64,000 bases of DNA from positions 1 through 64,000 of the forward strand of contig JAFAZI010000151.1 in the NCBI GenBank assembly GCA_019239875.1. The letters are read 5' to 3'. Made by a program: the position numbers and the translations under genes. Shown here in pieces: positions 1 to 10,452 of the stretch. The notes under the pieces were generated by a model, which was not told the DNA's origin, did not search any database, and saw only the letters and a list, made by a program, of their open reading frames with translations. Numbering within the stretch: position 1 is the stretch's first letter; each line of letters opens with the position of its first letter. Origin of the DNA: Frankiaceae bacterium (lineage in GTDB: Bacteria > Actinomycetota > Actinomycetes > JAFAQI01).

Positions 1-401
1 AGAAGGAAGGTCTGATCGCCGCGTCGCGAAGCGCAGGCGGGCAACGCCGTTATGAGCGCAGCGTGCTGCGCCGGCTCGCCTTCATCCGGGCGGCGCGCAA
101 CGTCGGCCTCTCCCTTGACGAGGTGGCAGAGGCGTTGGCCCTGCTGCCGAATCAGCGCACCCCGACCCGGTCGGACTGGGCGAAGCTGTCACGGGAGTGG
201 CGGGTGAGACTGAACGACCAGATCGCCGGATTGATCGCACTTCGAGACGGGTTGGACTCCTGTATCGGCTGCGGATGCCTGTCGCTGTCGAAGTGCGCCA
301 TGTCGAACCCGGCGGACGTCGCGGCACCTGGCGGGCCGGGCGCTGTCTACCTGCCGAACTCGCTGCGCCGTCATACGATGACCGGACCGCCTCCCGCCTG
401 A
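1..401 (+). CDS. soxR: Redox-sensitive MerR-family activator SoxR (5' truncated by window edge)
   Basis: SoxR senses redox-cycling compounds and superoxide through a [2Fe-2S] cluster and activates promoters by DNA distortion. The reading frame is open from the window edge (first full codon at base 3), so the start lies outside. The visible part begins inside the MerR DNA-binding domain (GGQRRYERSVLRRLAFIR), continues through the dimerisation helix, and carries the diagnostic cluster motif CIGCGCLSLSKC with four cysteines spaced as in SoxR, followed by a proline-rich tail. It ends 27 bp before glyA but is probably an independent unit. In actinobacteria SoxR usually controls a few oxidoreductase or export genes rather than soxS; its targets cannot be seen here. 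Confidence 0.93.
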   Translation, partial: KEGLIAASRSAGGQRRYERSVLRRLAFIRAARNVGLSLDEVAEALALLPNQRTPTRSDWAKLSREWRVRLNDQIAGLIALRDGLDSCIGCGCLSLSKCAMSNPADVAAPGGPGAVYLPNSLRRHTMTGPPPA

Positions 402-428
402 TCCGACGGACGTCAAAGGTCGTTGCCG

Positions 429-1700
429 ATGAGTGATTCCACCCCCTTCTGGGGACCCGATTTCGACGCACTGACGGCGATCGACCCCGAGATCGCGACG
501 GTGGTGACCGACGAGCTGGACCGGCTGCGGGAGGGCCTCCAGCTCATCGCCAGCGAGAACTTCACGTCGCCGGCTGTGCTGGCGGCACTCGGCTCGACGC
601 TGTCCAACAAGTACGCCGAGGGCTACCCGGGCAAGCGCTACTACGGCGGCTGCGAGGTCGTCGACCGTGCTGAGGAGATCGGGATCGCTCGGGCCAAGTC
701 GCTGTTCGGCGCCGAGCACGCCAACCTGCAACCCCACTCGGGGGCGAGCGCCAACCTCGCGACGTACGCCGCTCTCCTCGCTCCCGGCGACACCGTTCTC
801 GCGATGAGCCTGCCGCACGGCGGCCATCTGACCCACGGCAGCAAGGTCAACTTCTCGGGCAAGTGGTTCAACACCGTCGCGTACGGCGTCCGTGAGGACA
901 CGGAGCTGATCGACTACGACGAGGTGAGGGAGCTCGCGCGCCAGCACCAGCCGAAGATGATCATCTGCGGCGCGACCGCGTACCCCCGGCTGATCGACTT
1001 CGAGGCGTTCCGATCGATCGCCGACGAGGTGGGTGCCTGGCTGATGGTCGACGCCGCGCACTTCATCGGCCTCGTCGCCGGCAAGGCGATCCCAAGTCCA
1101 GTGCCGTACGCCGACGTCGTCACCTTCACGACGCACAAGGTGCTCCGTGGCCCGCGCGGCGGAATGATCGTCTGCAAGGAGGACCTGGCCGCGCGCATCG
1201 ACAAGGCGGTCTTCCCCTTCTGCCAGGGCGGCCCCCTGATGCATGCGGTGGCGGCGAAGGCCGTCGTGCTCAAAGAAGCGGCGACTCCGGAGTACCAGTC
1301 TTACGCGAAGCAGGTCATCGTGAACTCACAGGCGCTCGCGGAGGGCCTCGCTGCCGAAGGAATGCGTCCGGTGTCCGGCGGCACCGACACCCACCTGTCG
1401 CTGATCGATCTCCGCGAGACGGGCGTGACCGGCAAGGATGCCGAGGCCCGGTGCGGGGCGGCCAACATCGTGCTCAACAAGAACGCCATCCCGTTCGATC
1501 CCGAGCCGCCCGCGGTGGCCTCGGGCATCCGGGTCGGCACCGCCGCAGTCACGACGCAGGGCCTCACCGACGGCGACATGAAAGAGGTCGCCGCGCTGAT
1601 CGGGCGCGCGGTTCGCGAATCCGACGGCTCGGCTGCCGCCGAAATCAGTGCTGCGGTTGGTTCACTGGTCTCAGCCCACCCGGCATACCCCAGAGACTGA
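429..1700 (+). CDS. glyA: Serine hydroxymethyltransferase
   Basis: Cytosolic PLP enzyme interconverting serine plus tetrahydrofolate with glycine plus methylene-THF, the main one-carbon source. At 423 residues it has the normal family length. The PLP-binding lysine lies in [11 protein letters not shown] (Lys237), and the N-terminal motifs LIASENFTS and KRYYGGC are typical. I chose ATG 429, which has an AAAGG-like ribosome site about 9 nt upstream; an in-frame TTG at 423 is an unlikely alternative. wecA follows after 12 bp and is probably co-transcribed. In many actinobacteria glyA sits next to wecA and the ATP synthase operon, so the position is conventional. Confidence 0.97.
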   Translation: MSDSTPFWGPDFDALTAIDPEIATVVTDELDRLREGLQLIASENFTSPAVLAALGSTLSNKYAEGYPGKRYYGGCEVVDRAEEIGIARAKSLFGAEHANLQPHSGASANLATYAALLAPGDTVLAMSLPHGGHLTHGSKVNFSGKWFNTVAYGVREDTELIDYDEVRELARQHQPKMIICGATAYPRLIDFEAFRSIADEVGAWLMVDAAHFIGLVAGKAIPSPVPYADVVTFTTHKVLRGPRGGMIVCKEDLAARIDKAVFPFCQGGPLMHAVAAKAVVLKEAATPEYQSYAKQVIVNSQALAEGLAAEGMRPVSGGTDTHLSLIDLRETGVTGKDAEARCGAANIVLNKNAIPFDPEPPAVASGIRVGTAAVTTQGLTDGDMKEVAALIGRAVRESDGSAAAEISAAVGSLVSAHPAYPRD

Positions 1701-1712
1701 GGAGGGCGGCCA

Positions 1713-2828
1713 GTGCGCGAGTACGTCCTCACGGGTGTACTCGTCGCTGCCGTCACCTACCTGCTCACGCCGTTCGCGCGACGTCTCGCGATCCGGACCC
1801 ACGCTTTCACCGAGGTGCGCGAGCGGGACGTCCACACGATCCCGACGCCCAGGCTCGGTGGGCTCGCCATGTTCGGCGGCATCTGTGCTGGGTTGCTGCT
1901 CGCGAGCCGGCTGCCGACGCTGCACCGGATCTTCCAGACCAGCGAGGTCGAGGGTGTGCTGTTCGGTGGTGGGGTGCTCGTGCTGCTCGGCGCGGCCGAC
2001 GACCGCTGGGGCCTCGACGCCCTCACCAAGCTGGCCGGCCAGATCCTGGCCGCTGGGGTCATGGTGCTGAAAGGCGTCCAGCTGCTCTTCCTGCCGATTC
2101 CGGGGCACGGCGCGCTGTCCCTCGGATCGGACCTCGGCGTACCGATCACGATCCTGTTCGTCGTGGTGACGATCAACGCGATCAACTTCATCGACGGGCT
2201 CGACGGGCTGGCCGCTGGAGTGGTCGCGATCGCCTCCCTGTCCTTCTTCGCCTACTCCTACCAGTTCTCCGTCGTCCACCATTACGACCACGCGGCCGCG
2301 CCGACCTTGCTCACGGCGGTCCTTGCCGGCGCGTGCATCGGCTTCCTGCCGCACAACTTCAACCCGGCGCGAATCTTCATGGGGGACACCGGGTCGATGC
2401 TGCTCGGCCTGGTGCTCGCCGCCGCGACGCTCAGTCTCACCGGCCAGATCGACCCGAACGCGCTGCCCGGCTTCGCCTTCGCGCCCGGGCTGCTGCCGCT
2501 GCTGCTGCCGCTGGCCGTGTTCGCGATCCCGTTCGGTGACCTCGTGCTCGCCGTCGTACGGCGCAGCCGCGCCGGCCAGGCGCCGTGGGCACCGGACAAG
2601 CGCCACCTGCATCACCGGCTCCTGACGCTGGGGCACTCCCACGCGCGGGCGGTCGTGATGATGTACCTGTGGTCGGCGCTGATCGCCGGGGGCACCGTGA
2701 CGGTCGCGCTCTCGCATGGCCGGCCGCTGCTGGTCATCTCGATGGTGCTGATCCTTGCCGCCGTGCTGATCGTCGCGGTCAACGTGCCTCGGTTGGTCCG
2801 CGCCGCCCGCTACGACGGCGACTTCTGA
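1713..2828 (+). CDS. wecA: Undecaprenyl-phosphate sugar-1-phosphate transferase (WecA/Rfe, MraY family)
   Basis: Integral membrane enzyme that moves an N-acetylhexosamine-1-phosphate (GlcNAc-1-P in WecA proper) from a UDP-sugar to the polyprenyl-phosphate carrier, starting linker or arabinogalactan-type polymer synthesis. The 371-residue protein has about eleven hydrophobic segments and the family signatures: the Asp pair in GAADDRWGLD, NAINFIDGLDGLAAG, the loop FMGDTGSM and the histidine motif KRHLHHRLL. The GTG start is preceded by a strong GAGGAGGGC ribosome site. It lies between glyA and the ATP synthase genes, as rfe (Rv1302) does in M. tuberculosis. The exact sugar cannot be read from sequence. 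Confidence 0.93.
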   Translation: MREYVLTGVLVAAVTYLLTPFARRLAIRTHAFTEVRERDVHTIPTPRLGGLAMFGGICAGLLLASRLPTLHRIFQTSEVEGVLFGGGVLVLLGAADDRWGLDALTKLAGQILAAGVMVLKGVQLLFLPIPGHGALSLGSDLGVPITILFVVVTINAINFIDGLDGLAAGVVAIASLSFFAYSYQFSVVHHYDHAAAPTLLTAVLAGACIGFLPHNFNPARIFMGDTGSMLLGLVLAAATLSLTGQIDPNALPGFAFAPGLLPLLLPLAVFAIPFGDLVLAVVRRSRAGQAPWAPDKRHLHHRLLTLGHSHARAVVMMYLWSALIAGGTVTVALSHGRPLLVISMVLILAAVLIVAVNVPRLVRAARYDGDF

Positions 2829-2870
2829 CGGGCAGCGGTAGCTCCTGCCGTGGGTCACACGCGGCTCGCT

Positions 2871-2930
2871 TTCCGCGATCTGACGGCGACACGCCGATAC
2901 GCAGCGGCGTGTCGCCGTCAAGTCGCGGAA
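2871..2930. terminator. Long two-part stem-loop between wecA and the ATP synthase operon
   Basis: A perfect 15-bp inverted repeat (2882-2896 with 2905-2919, 8-nt loop) is enclosed by a second perfect 8-bp pair (2871-2878 with 2923-2930). The 3-nt bulges are on both sides. It lies 42 bp after wecA and 34 bp before the first atp-linked gene. Most likely it terminates the glyA-wecA transcript, although no T-tract follows. Confidence 0.7.
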
Positions 2931-2952
2931 GGGTGGCGCGCCGAAACAGGGC

Positions 2953-2958
2953 TAGCGT
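2953..2958 (+). promoter_or_regulatory. Candidate -10 element (TAGCGT) of the ATP synthase operon, leaderless type
   Basis: TAGCGT matches the actinobacterial TANNNT -10 consensus and ends exactly 6 nt before the GTG at 2965. Transcription would therefore begin at or next to the start codon. There is no convincing ribosome site upstream of that GTG, which fits. No clear -35 box is seen. Inference from sequence only. Confidence 0.5.
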
Positions 2959-2964
2959 GCGGGC

Positions 2965-3237
2965 GTGAGCGAGCCCGGCAAGCAGCAGTCGATGAACCTC
3001 ACGACCCTGCTCGGAGTCGGTGCGATGTTCGGCATCTGCGTCGGCATCGGAGTATTCCTCGGCGTGCTCGCCGACAACGCGGCCGGGACCTCACCCCTGC
3101 TCGCATTGCTCGGAACCCTCGTTGGTATCTTGGGCGGTGCCGGGGGCGCATTCCAGGTCATCCGGCCCTATACCCGCAGCAGCACGGCTGCACCCCGACC
3201 AGCCGAACCAGACGACGATGTCCGATCCGACCGGTGA
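2965..3237 (+). CDS. AtpZ/AtpI-like small membrane protein heading the ATP synthase operon
   Basis: A 90-residue protein with two hydrophobic helices (about residues 14-34 and 42-62) joined by a short acidic turn, and a polar Pro/Asp-rich tail. This is the layout of the putative F0F1-ATPase accessory subunit family (AtpZ, ATPase_gene1) that precedes atpI. Family members are linked to assembly of the c-ring or to Mg/Ca uptake; the precise job is unsettled. GTG 2965 is chosen because a TANNNT box lies 6 nt upstream. It is followed by atpI and atpB and is evidently the first gene of the operon. Confidence 0.75.
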   Translation: MSEPGKQQSMNLTTLLGVGAMFGICVGIGVFLGVLADNAAGTSPLLALLGTLVGILGGAGGAFQVIRPYTRSSTAAPRPAEPDDDVRSDR

Positions 3238-3247
3238 GAGGAATACG

Positions 3248-3640
3248 GTGGCCCTCGACGCTCAATGGAGCGCCGTAGCGCGTGGGTATCGCAATGCGTT
3301 GATCCTCGCCGCAGTGCTCGGCGCGATCGCAGTCGGCCTCGGGTTCGCCGTTCACGAGCCACTCGTCGGGCCGTTCATCTGCGTTGGTCTCGGGCTCGGC
3401 GGCTACAACGCTCGCAAGCTCTGGAACGACACCACGTCGCTGGACCCGACGGCCGACCACCCGCGTGGCGCCGTCATGAAGACCTCCCTGTCACGGCTCG
3501 GGATCATCACCGTGTTCGCCGTCCTGGTCGCGCTGGTCTATCGCCAGGACGGCTGGGCGGTCTTCGTCGGACTCGTCGCGTTCCAGCTCGTGATGATGTC
3601 GCTGCTGGTCAAGCCGCTTCGTCGGGTGGTCGCGCCGTGA
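3248..3640 (+). CDS. atpI: ATP synthase protein I
   Basis: A 130-residue membrane protein with four hydrophobic segments, matching the AtpI family that assists c-ring assembly. It sits directly upstream of atpB and overlaps it by 4 bp (GTGA), so translation is likely coupled. The start is uncertain: GTG 3248 has a GAGAGGA ribosome site 5 nt upstream, whereas ATG 3218 would add ten residues and overlap the previous gene. AtpI proteins are poorly conserved, so the assignment rests on position, length and hydrophobic pattern more than on motifs. Confidence 0.75.
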   Translation: MALDAQWSAVARGYRNALILAAVLGAIAVGLGFAVHEPLVGPFICVGLGLGGYNARKLWNDTTSLDPTADHPRGAVMKTSLSRLGIITVFAVLVALVYRQDGWAVFVGLVAFQLVMMSLLVKPLRRVVAP

Positions 3641-4377
3641 CGCCGGCCATCGTCGCGCTGCCGGCCGCGAGCATCTCCGTCGGTGATCACCCCGAGTGGC
3701 ACTTCCTCGGGCTGACGTTCAACGTCGACACGATGTACACGACGGTGTTGGCCGCCGCGCTGACCGTCGGGTTGCTCTGGTTCGTCGCGCGCAAGGCCAC
3801 CAGCGGCGTACCAGGCCGGCTTCAGATCGTGACCGAGCTCGTGCTCAGCCAGTCGAAGGCCTACATCGAGGACGCGGTCGGGCACGACGTCCCGAAGTGG
3901 CTGGTCCCGCTCGGCGCCACACTGTTCTTCTTCATCTTGTTCTGCAACTGGCTGGCCTGGATCCCGAGCGGCCATCACCCGGAGCGCCTCGCGCCGCCGA
4001 CCGCGGACACGAACCTCGTCTACGCGCTCACGGTGACGGTGATCATCCTCTACACGTACCTCGGCGTGAAGCGGAAGGGCGGGCGTTATGTGGGGGACTG
4101 GTTCACGGTCAAGCCGGCGATCCGGCGCCCGATCCTGATCCTCGAGCAGGTCATGAACCCGCTCTCGCTCTCCCTCCGACTTTTCGGCAACATCTTCGCC
4201 GGCGGCATCATGCTGGGCGTCATCGCGCTGCTGCCGTTCTATCTGTTCCCGCTGTACGGCGCGGCGGACTTCATCTGGCGCCTGTTCGACTCCGGCCTGA
4301 TCGCCCCGATCCAGGCCTTCATCTACTCGTTCCTGACGATCTTGTACTTCGGATTCGCAACCGCGGAAGAGCACTGA
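3637..4377 (+). CDS. atpB: F0F1 ATP synthase subunit a
   Basis: Membrane subunit forming the proton half-channels against the c-ring. The 246-residue protein has five to six transmembrane helices. The essential arginine region reads NPLSLSLRLFGNIFAGG, where the Arg before LFGN is the rotor-facing residue, and the C-terminal helix carries the conserved IQAFIYSFLTILYF pattern. The GTG start overlaps the atpI stop. The gene is first in the standard order B-E-F-H-A-G-D. Confidence 0.97.
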   Translation: MTPAIVALPAASISVGDHPEWHFLGLTFNVDTMYTTVLAAALTVGLLWFVARKATSGVPGRLQIVTELVLSQSKAYIEDAVGHDVPKWLVPLGATLFFFILFCNWLAWIPSGHHPERLAPPTADTNLVYALTVTVIILYTYLGVKRKGGRYVGDWFTVKPAIRRPILILEQVMNPLSLSLRLFGNIFAGGIMLGVIALLPFYLFPLYGAADFIWRLFDSGLIAPIQAFIYSFLTILYFGFATAEEH

Positions 4378-4404
4378 CGCGCCACCCGGCGTGTTCGCAT
4401 CTAA

Positions 4405-4674
<270 letters not shown>

Positions 4675-4683
4675 GCGGCGCTC

Positions 4684-5331
4684 GTGTCACTCGCGTCTGT
4701 CGCCGTCTGGCTGCACCTGGCCGCGGCATCACCCTCGCCGAGCCCCTCGGGGTCGGTCCTGAAGGACCAGTGCGTCGACTCCGCCACGAAGCAGGTGGTC
4801 GCGTGCCCGACGAGCAACTTCCTGGTGCCCAACGGGACGTTCATCTTCGAGTGGATCGTCTTCATCCTGCTGCTGGTCTTCCTCGCTCGAAAGGTCATCC
4901 CGCGGATCATCGCGATGATCGACCAGCGCCAGGACACCATCAAGAAGCAGTTCGACGAGGCAGAGGCGGCCAGGGCGCGGCTCGAGGCCGCTGAGCGTGA
5001 GTACTCCGAGGCGCTCGCCGAAACCCGGCGGGAGTCGACGAGGCTGCGTGAACAGGCTCAGTCGGAGCGGGCGGAGATCGTCGAGGAAGCTCGATCGGAG
5101 GCTCAGGCCCGGGTCGACGAGATGCTCGCGAGCGCGTCGGAGCGCATCGCGACCGAGCGACAGCAGGCGATCCTCGCGCTGCGCAATGAGATCGGCGAGC
5201 TTGCCACCACTCTCGCTGAACGCATCGTGCACACCTCGCTCGCCGACGATGCCCGGCACCGCCAGCTCGTCGCTGACTTCATCGCCGGCGTCGGCGCGGA
5301 ACAGACCGCGACGGCGGGTGACAACACGTAA
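4684..5331 (+). CDS. atpF: F0F1 ATP synthase subunit b
   Basis: Peripheral-stalk subunit of 215 residues. It has a long N-terminal extracytoplasmic stretch (about residues 1-55, including a hydrophobic start and a Ser/Pro-rich segment), one membrane helix near residues 56-75, then a long charged coiled coil rich in Glu, Arg and Ala. It overlaps atpH by one base (TAATG), so the two stalk subunits are translationally coupled. Here b and delta are separate, unlike the fused b-delta of mycobacteria. Confidence 0.94.
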   Translation: MSLASVAVWLHLAAASPSPSPSGSVLKDQCVDSATKQVVACPTSNFLVPNGTFIFEWIVFILLLVFLARKVIPRIIAMIDQRQDTIKKQFDEAEAARARLEAAEREYSEALAETRRESTRLREQAQSERAEIVEEARSEAQARVDEMLASASERIATERQQAILALRNEIGELATTLAERIVHTSLADDARHRQLVADFIAGVGAEQTATAGDNT

Positions 5332-6149
5332 TGCAGGGCGCCAGCCGTGACTCTCTCGCCGCGCTTCGCGAACAGCTCCCGACCGACGGCGAACTGACAG
5401 AGCTCTCGGAGCAGCTGTACGCCGTCGTGTCGCTGCTGACCGTGCAGGCGTCGTTGCGGCGGGCGCTGTCCGACCCGGCCTCGGCCGAGGCCACGAAGGT
5501 CGGCGTCGTCGACAGCCTGTTCGGCTCGCGGCTGAACGACGCGGCGCTTGAGCTCGTGAGGGAAGCGGCCCGGCGGCGCTGGTCGCAGCCGCGGGACCTG
5601 CTCGACTCGCTCGAGACGCTGGCCGTCGACGCCGCGCTCGCTGCGGCGGAGGGCGCCGGCGACCTCGACAGCGTCGAGGACGAGCTGTTCCGGTTCGAGC
5701 GAATCCTGGATGCCGAGCCGGAGCTGCGGGCGGCCCTGACCAACCGGAACTACCCGGCCGAGGCGAAGCAGCAGATGTTGCACCGCCTGCTCGACGGCAA
5801 GGTCAACGCCGTGACGTTCAACCTGCTCGAGCGCGCGGTCCTCGAGCCGCGGGGCCGCACCATCGAGCGGGCACTTCGCGACCTGTCGAGCCTTGCCGCC
5901 CAGCGTCGCGAACGGTTGATCGCCCACGTGACCAGCGCGGTTGAGCTGACCGAGGACGAGCAGCGAGACCTGATCGCTGCGCTCGGCCGAGCGTTCTCCC
6001 ACGACGTCCGGCTCCAGGTGGTCGTCGACCCCTCGATCGTCGGGGGGCTCACCGTTCGAATCGGCGACGAGATCATCGACGCCAGCGTTGCCCGTCAGCT
6101 CGACGAGGCGCGCCGCAAACTGACCGGCAAGTCGGGCTCACGGGCCTAG
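5331..6149 (+). CDS. atpH: F0F1 ATP synthase subunit delta
   Basis: Delta (OSCP-type) subunit linking the b stalk to the alpha3beta3 head. At 272 residues it has the long actinobacterial form, with an N-terminal extension of helices before the usual OSCP domain. The conserved C-terminal motif around [20 protein letters not shown] (about residues 234-253) is clear. The ATG overlaps the atpF stop codon, and a 34-bp gap precedes atpA. Confidence 0.95.
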   Translation: MQGASRDSLAALREQLPTDGELTELSEQLYAVVSLLTVQASLRRALSDPASAEATKVGVVDSLFGSRLNDAALELVREAARRRWSQPRDLLDSLETLAVDAALAAAEGAGDLDSVEDELFRFERILDAEPELRAALTNRNYPAEAKQQMLHRLLDGKVNAVTFNLLERAVLEPRGRTIERALRDLSSLAAQRRERLIAHVTSAVELTEDEQRDLIAALGRAFSHDVRLQVVVDPSIVGGLTVRIGDEIIDASVARQLDEARRKLTGKSGSRA

Positions 6150-6183
6150 GCCGGACGACGAAACACCGATTGAGGAGCACTCA

Positions 6184-7860
6184 GTGACCGAGTTGAGCAT
6201 TCGCCCCGAGGAGATCCGCGAGGCGCTGGAGGGGATCGTCTCCTCCTACGACCCGCAGGTCTCCCGCGACGAGGTCGGCATCGTCACCGACACCGGTGAC
6301 GGAATCGCCCGGGTCGAGGGCCTGCACTCCGCGATGACCAACGAGCTCCTCGAGTTCGAAGGTGGCCTGCTGGGCATCGCCCTGAACCTCGACGTCCGAG
6401 AGATCGGCTGCGTCATCCTCGGCGAGGCGCAGGGCATCGAAGAGGGCCAACAGGTCCGTCGTACCGGTCAGGTCCTCTCGGTACCGGTCGGTGACGGCTT
6501 CCTCGGCCGCGTCGTCGATCCGCTGGGTCGCCCGCTGGACGGCAAGGGTGACATCGAGTCCAGCGAGCGCCGCGAGCTCGAGCTGCAGGCCCCCAACGTC
6601 ATGGCTCGCCAGCCGGTGAAGGAGCCGCTGCAGACCGGCATCAAGGCGATCGACGCCATGACCGCCATCGGTCGCGGCCAGCGCCAGCTGATCATCGGCG
6701 ACCGGCAGACCGGCAAGACCGCGGTCGCGCTCGACGCGATCATCAACCAGCGGGACGGCTGGAAGAGCGGCGACAAGAAGCAGATCGTGAAGTGCGTCTA
6801 CGTCGCGATCGGCCAGAAGGCGTCGACGGTGGCCCAGGTCCAGGCGGCACTCGAGGAAGCCGGCGCGATGGAGTACACCACCATCGTGGCGGCCCCTGCG
6901 GCGTTCCCGGCCGCGTTCAAGTACATCGCCCCGTACGCCGGCTCCGCGATCGCGCAGCACTGGATGTACAACGGCGAGCACGCGCTCATCGTCTTCGATG
7001 ACCTGTCCAAGCAGGCCGACTCCTACCGCAACATCTCGCTGCTGCTGCGTCGCCCGGCCGGCCGTGAGGCCTACCCCGGCGACGTGTTCTACCTGCACAG
7101 TCGCCTCCTCGAGCGTTGCGCGAAGCTCTCCGACGACCTCGGCGGCGGCTCGCTCACGGGCCTGCCGATCATCGAGACCAAGGGCAACGACGTGTCGGCC
7201 TACATCCCGACGAACGTCATCTCGATCACCGACGGCCAGATCTTCCTCGAGACGGACCTGTTCAACTCCGGCGTCCGCCCGGCGATCAACGTCGGCGTGT
7301 CGGTCTCCCGGGTCGGCGGCAACGCGCAGACCAAGGCGATGAAGGGCGTCGCCGGCCGGCTCCGCCTGGACCTCGCGCAGTACCGCGAGCTGGAGGCCTT
7401 CTCGGCGTTCGGGTCCGACCTGGACAAGGCGTCGAAGGCCCAGCTCGAGCGTGGCAAGCGGCTGGTCGAGCTGCTCAAGCAGCCCCAGTACACGCCGTAC
7501 TCGGTTGAGCGTCAGGTGGTTTCGGTGTGGGCCGGGACCTCCGGCGCTGTCGACGACGTGCCGGTCGAGGACATCTCGAAGTTCGAGCGTGAGTTCCTCG
7601 AGTACGTCGGTCGCCAGCACAAGGGCATCTACGACGAGATCCTGTCGGGCGCCAAGGTCGAGGGCGGGCTCCAAGAGTCGCTCGAGACGGCGATCGCCGA
7701 CTTCAAGAAGACGTTCGAGACCTCCTCAGGTGAGGCGATCGGCGGGGACGCCCCGAAGCCGGGCAGCGATGCCGTGAAGGCCGAGGAAAGCAACGACTCG
7801 GACGACGATGCCAGCTCCGACGCCACCGCCCCCGACGACAAAGCCTCGGCTGAGAGCTGA
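6184..7860 (+). CDS. atpA: F0F1 ATP synthase subunit alpha
   Basis: Non-catalytic nucleotide-binding head subunit, 558 residues. The Walker A motif reads GDRQTGKT. The Walker B region ([11 protein letters not shown]) and the signature [14 protein letters not shown] are also present. The GTG start has a TTGAGGAG-type ribosome site. The C-terminus carries an extra, very acidic tail of about 45 residues after FKKTFETSS, rich in Asp, Ser, Ala and Glu. It is longer than the extension known in mycobacterial alpha subunits, where the tail restrains ATP hydrolysis. atpG follows after 8 bp. Confidence 0.98.
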   Translation: MTELSIRPEEIREALEGIVSSYDPQVSRDEVGIVTDTGDGIARVEGLHSAMTNELLEFEGGLLGIALNLDVREIGCVILGEAQGIEEGQQVRRTGQVLSVPVGDGFLGRVVDPLGRPLDGKGDIESSERRELELQAPNVMARQPVKEPLQTGIKAIDAMTAIGRGQRQLIIGDRQTGKTAVALDAIINQRDGWKSGDKKQIVKCVYVAIGQKASTVAQVQAALEEAGAMEYTTIVAAPAAFPAAFKYIAPYAGSAIAQHWMYNGEHALIVFDDLSKQADSYRNISLLLRRPAGREAYPGDVFYLHSRLLERCAKLSDDLGGGSLTGLPIIETKGNDVSAYIPTNVISITDGQIFLETDLFNSGVRPAINVGVSVSRVGGNAQTKAMKGVAGRLRLDLAQYRELEAFSAFGSDLDKASKAQLERGKRLVELLKQPQYTPYSVERQVVSVWAGTSGAVDDVPVEDISKFEREFLEYVGRQHKGIYDEILSGAKVEGGLQESLETAIADFKKTFETSSGEAIGGDAPKPGSDAVKAEESNDSDDDASSDATAPDDKASAES

Positions 7861-7868
7861 TCTGAGCC

Positions 7869-10252
<2,384 letters not shown>

Positions 10253-10452
10253 CGGGTGAACTTTTCGCGTGCCACCGCCCGCGGGGGCATCGGTGAGCGT
10301 GCGGTGTGGCTCGCGTCACATAAATAGTGTCAGTTTGCTGACACTGGTACTTGCGCGATCGGGCCTGGGGGGCAAGACTGCGCACGAAACTCTCCGTAAT
10401 CACGGGGTGGAGGGGCGTTCCGCGCATTCAGCGGACCAAGGGGGAAAGACAC
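10253..10452 (+). promoter_or_regulatory. Non-coding break after atpD with inverted repeat; likely promoter region of the S53 protease
   Basis: This 200-bp gap is markedly richer in A/T around 10318-10345 than its surroundings. It contains a perfect 7-bp inverted repeat, GTGTCAG-TTTG-CTGACAC (10327-10344). That could be a regulator site or a small hairpin ending the atp transcript; no T-run follows. The rest up to the GTG at 10453 is a probable untranslated leader with a strong ribosome site (GGGGGAAAG, about 10438-10447). Confidence 0.5.

Noticed and set aside
10327-10344. Inverted repeat before the S53 gene considered as an intrinsic terminator for atpD
   Set aside because: The stem is only 7 bp, AT-mixed, with no T-run; it fits an operator at least as well, so it is listed only as a regulatory region.
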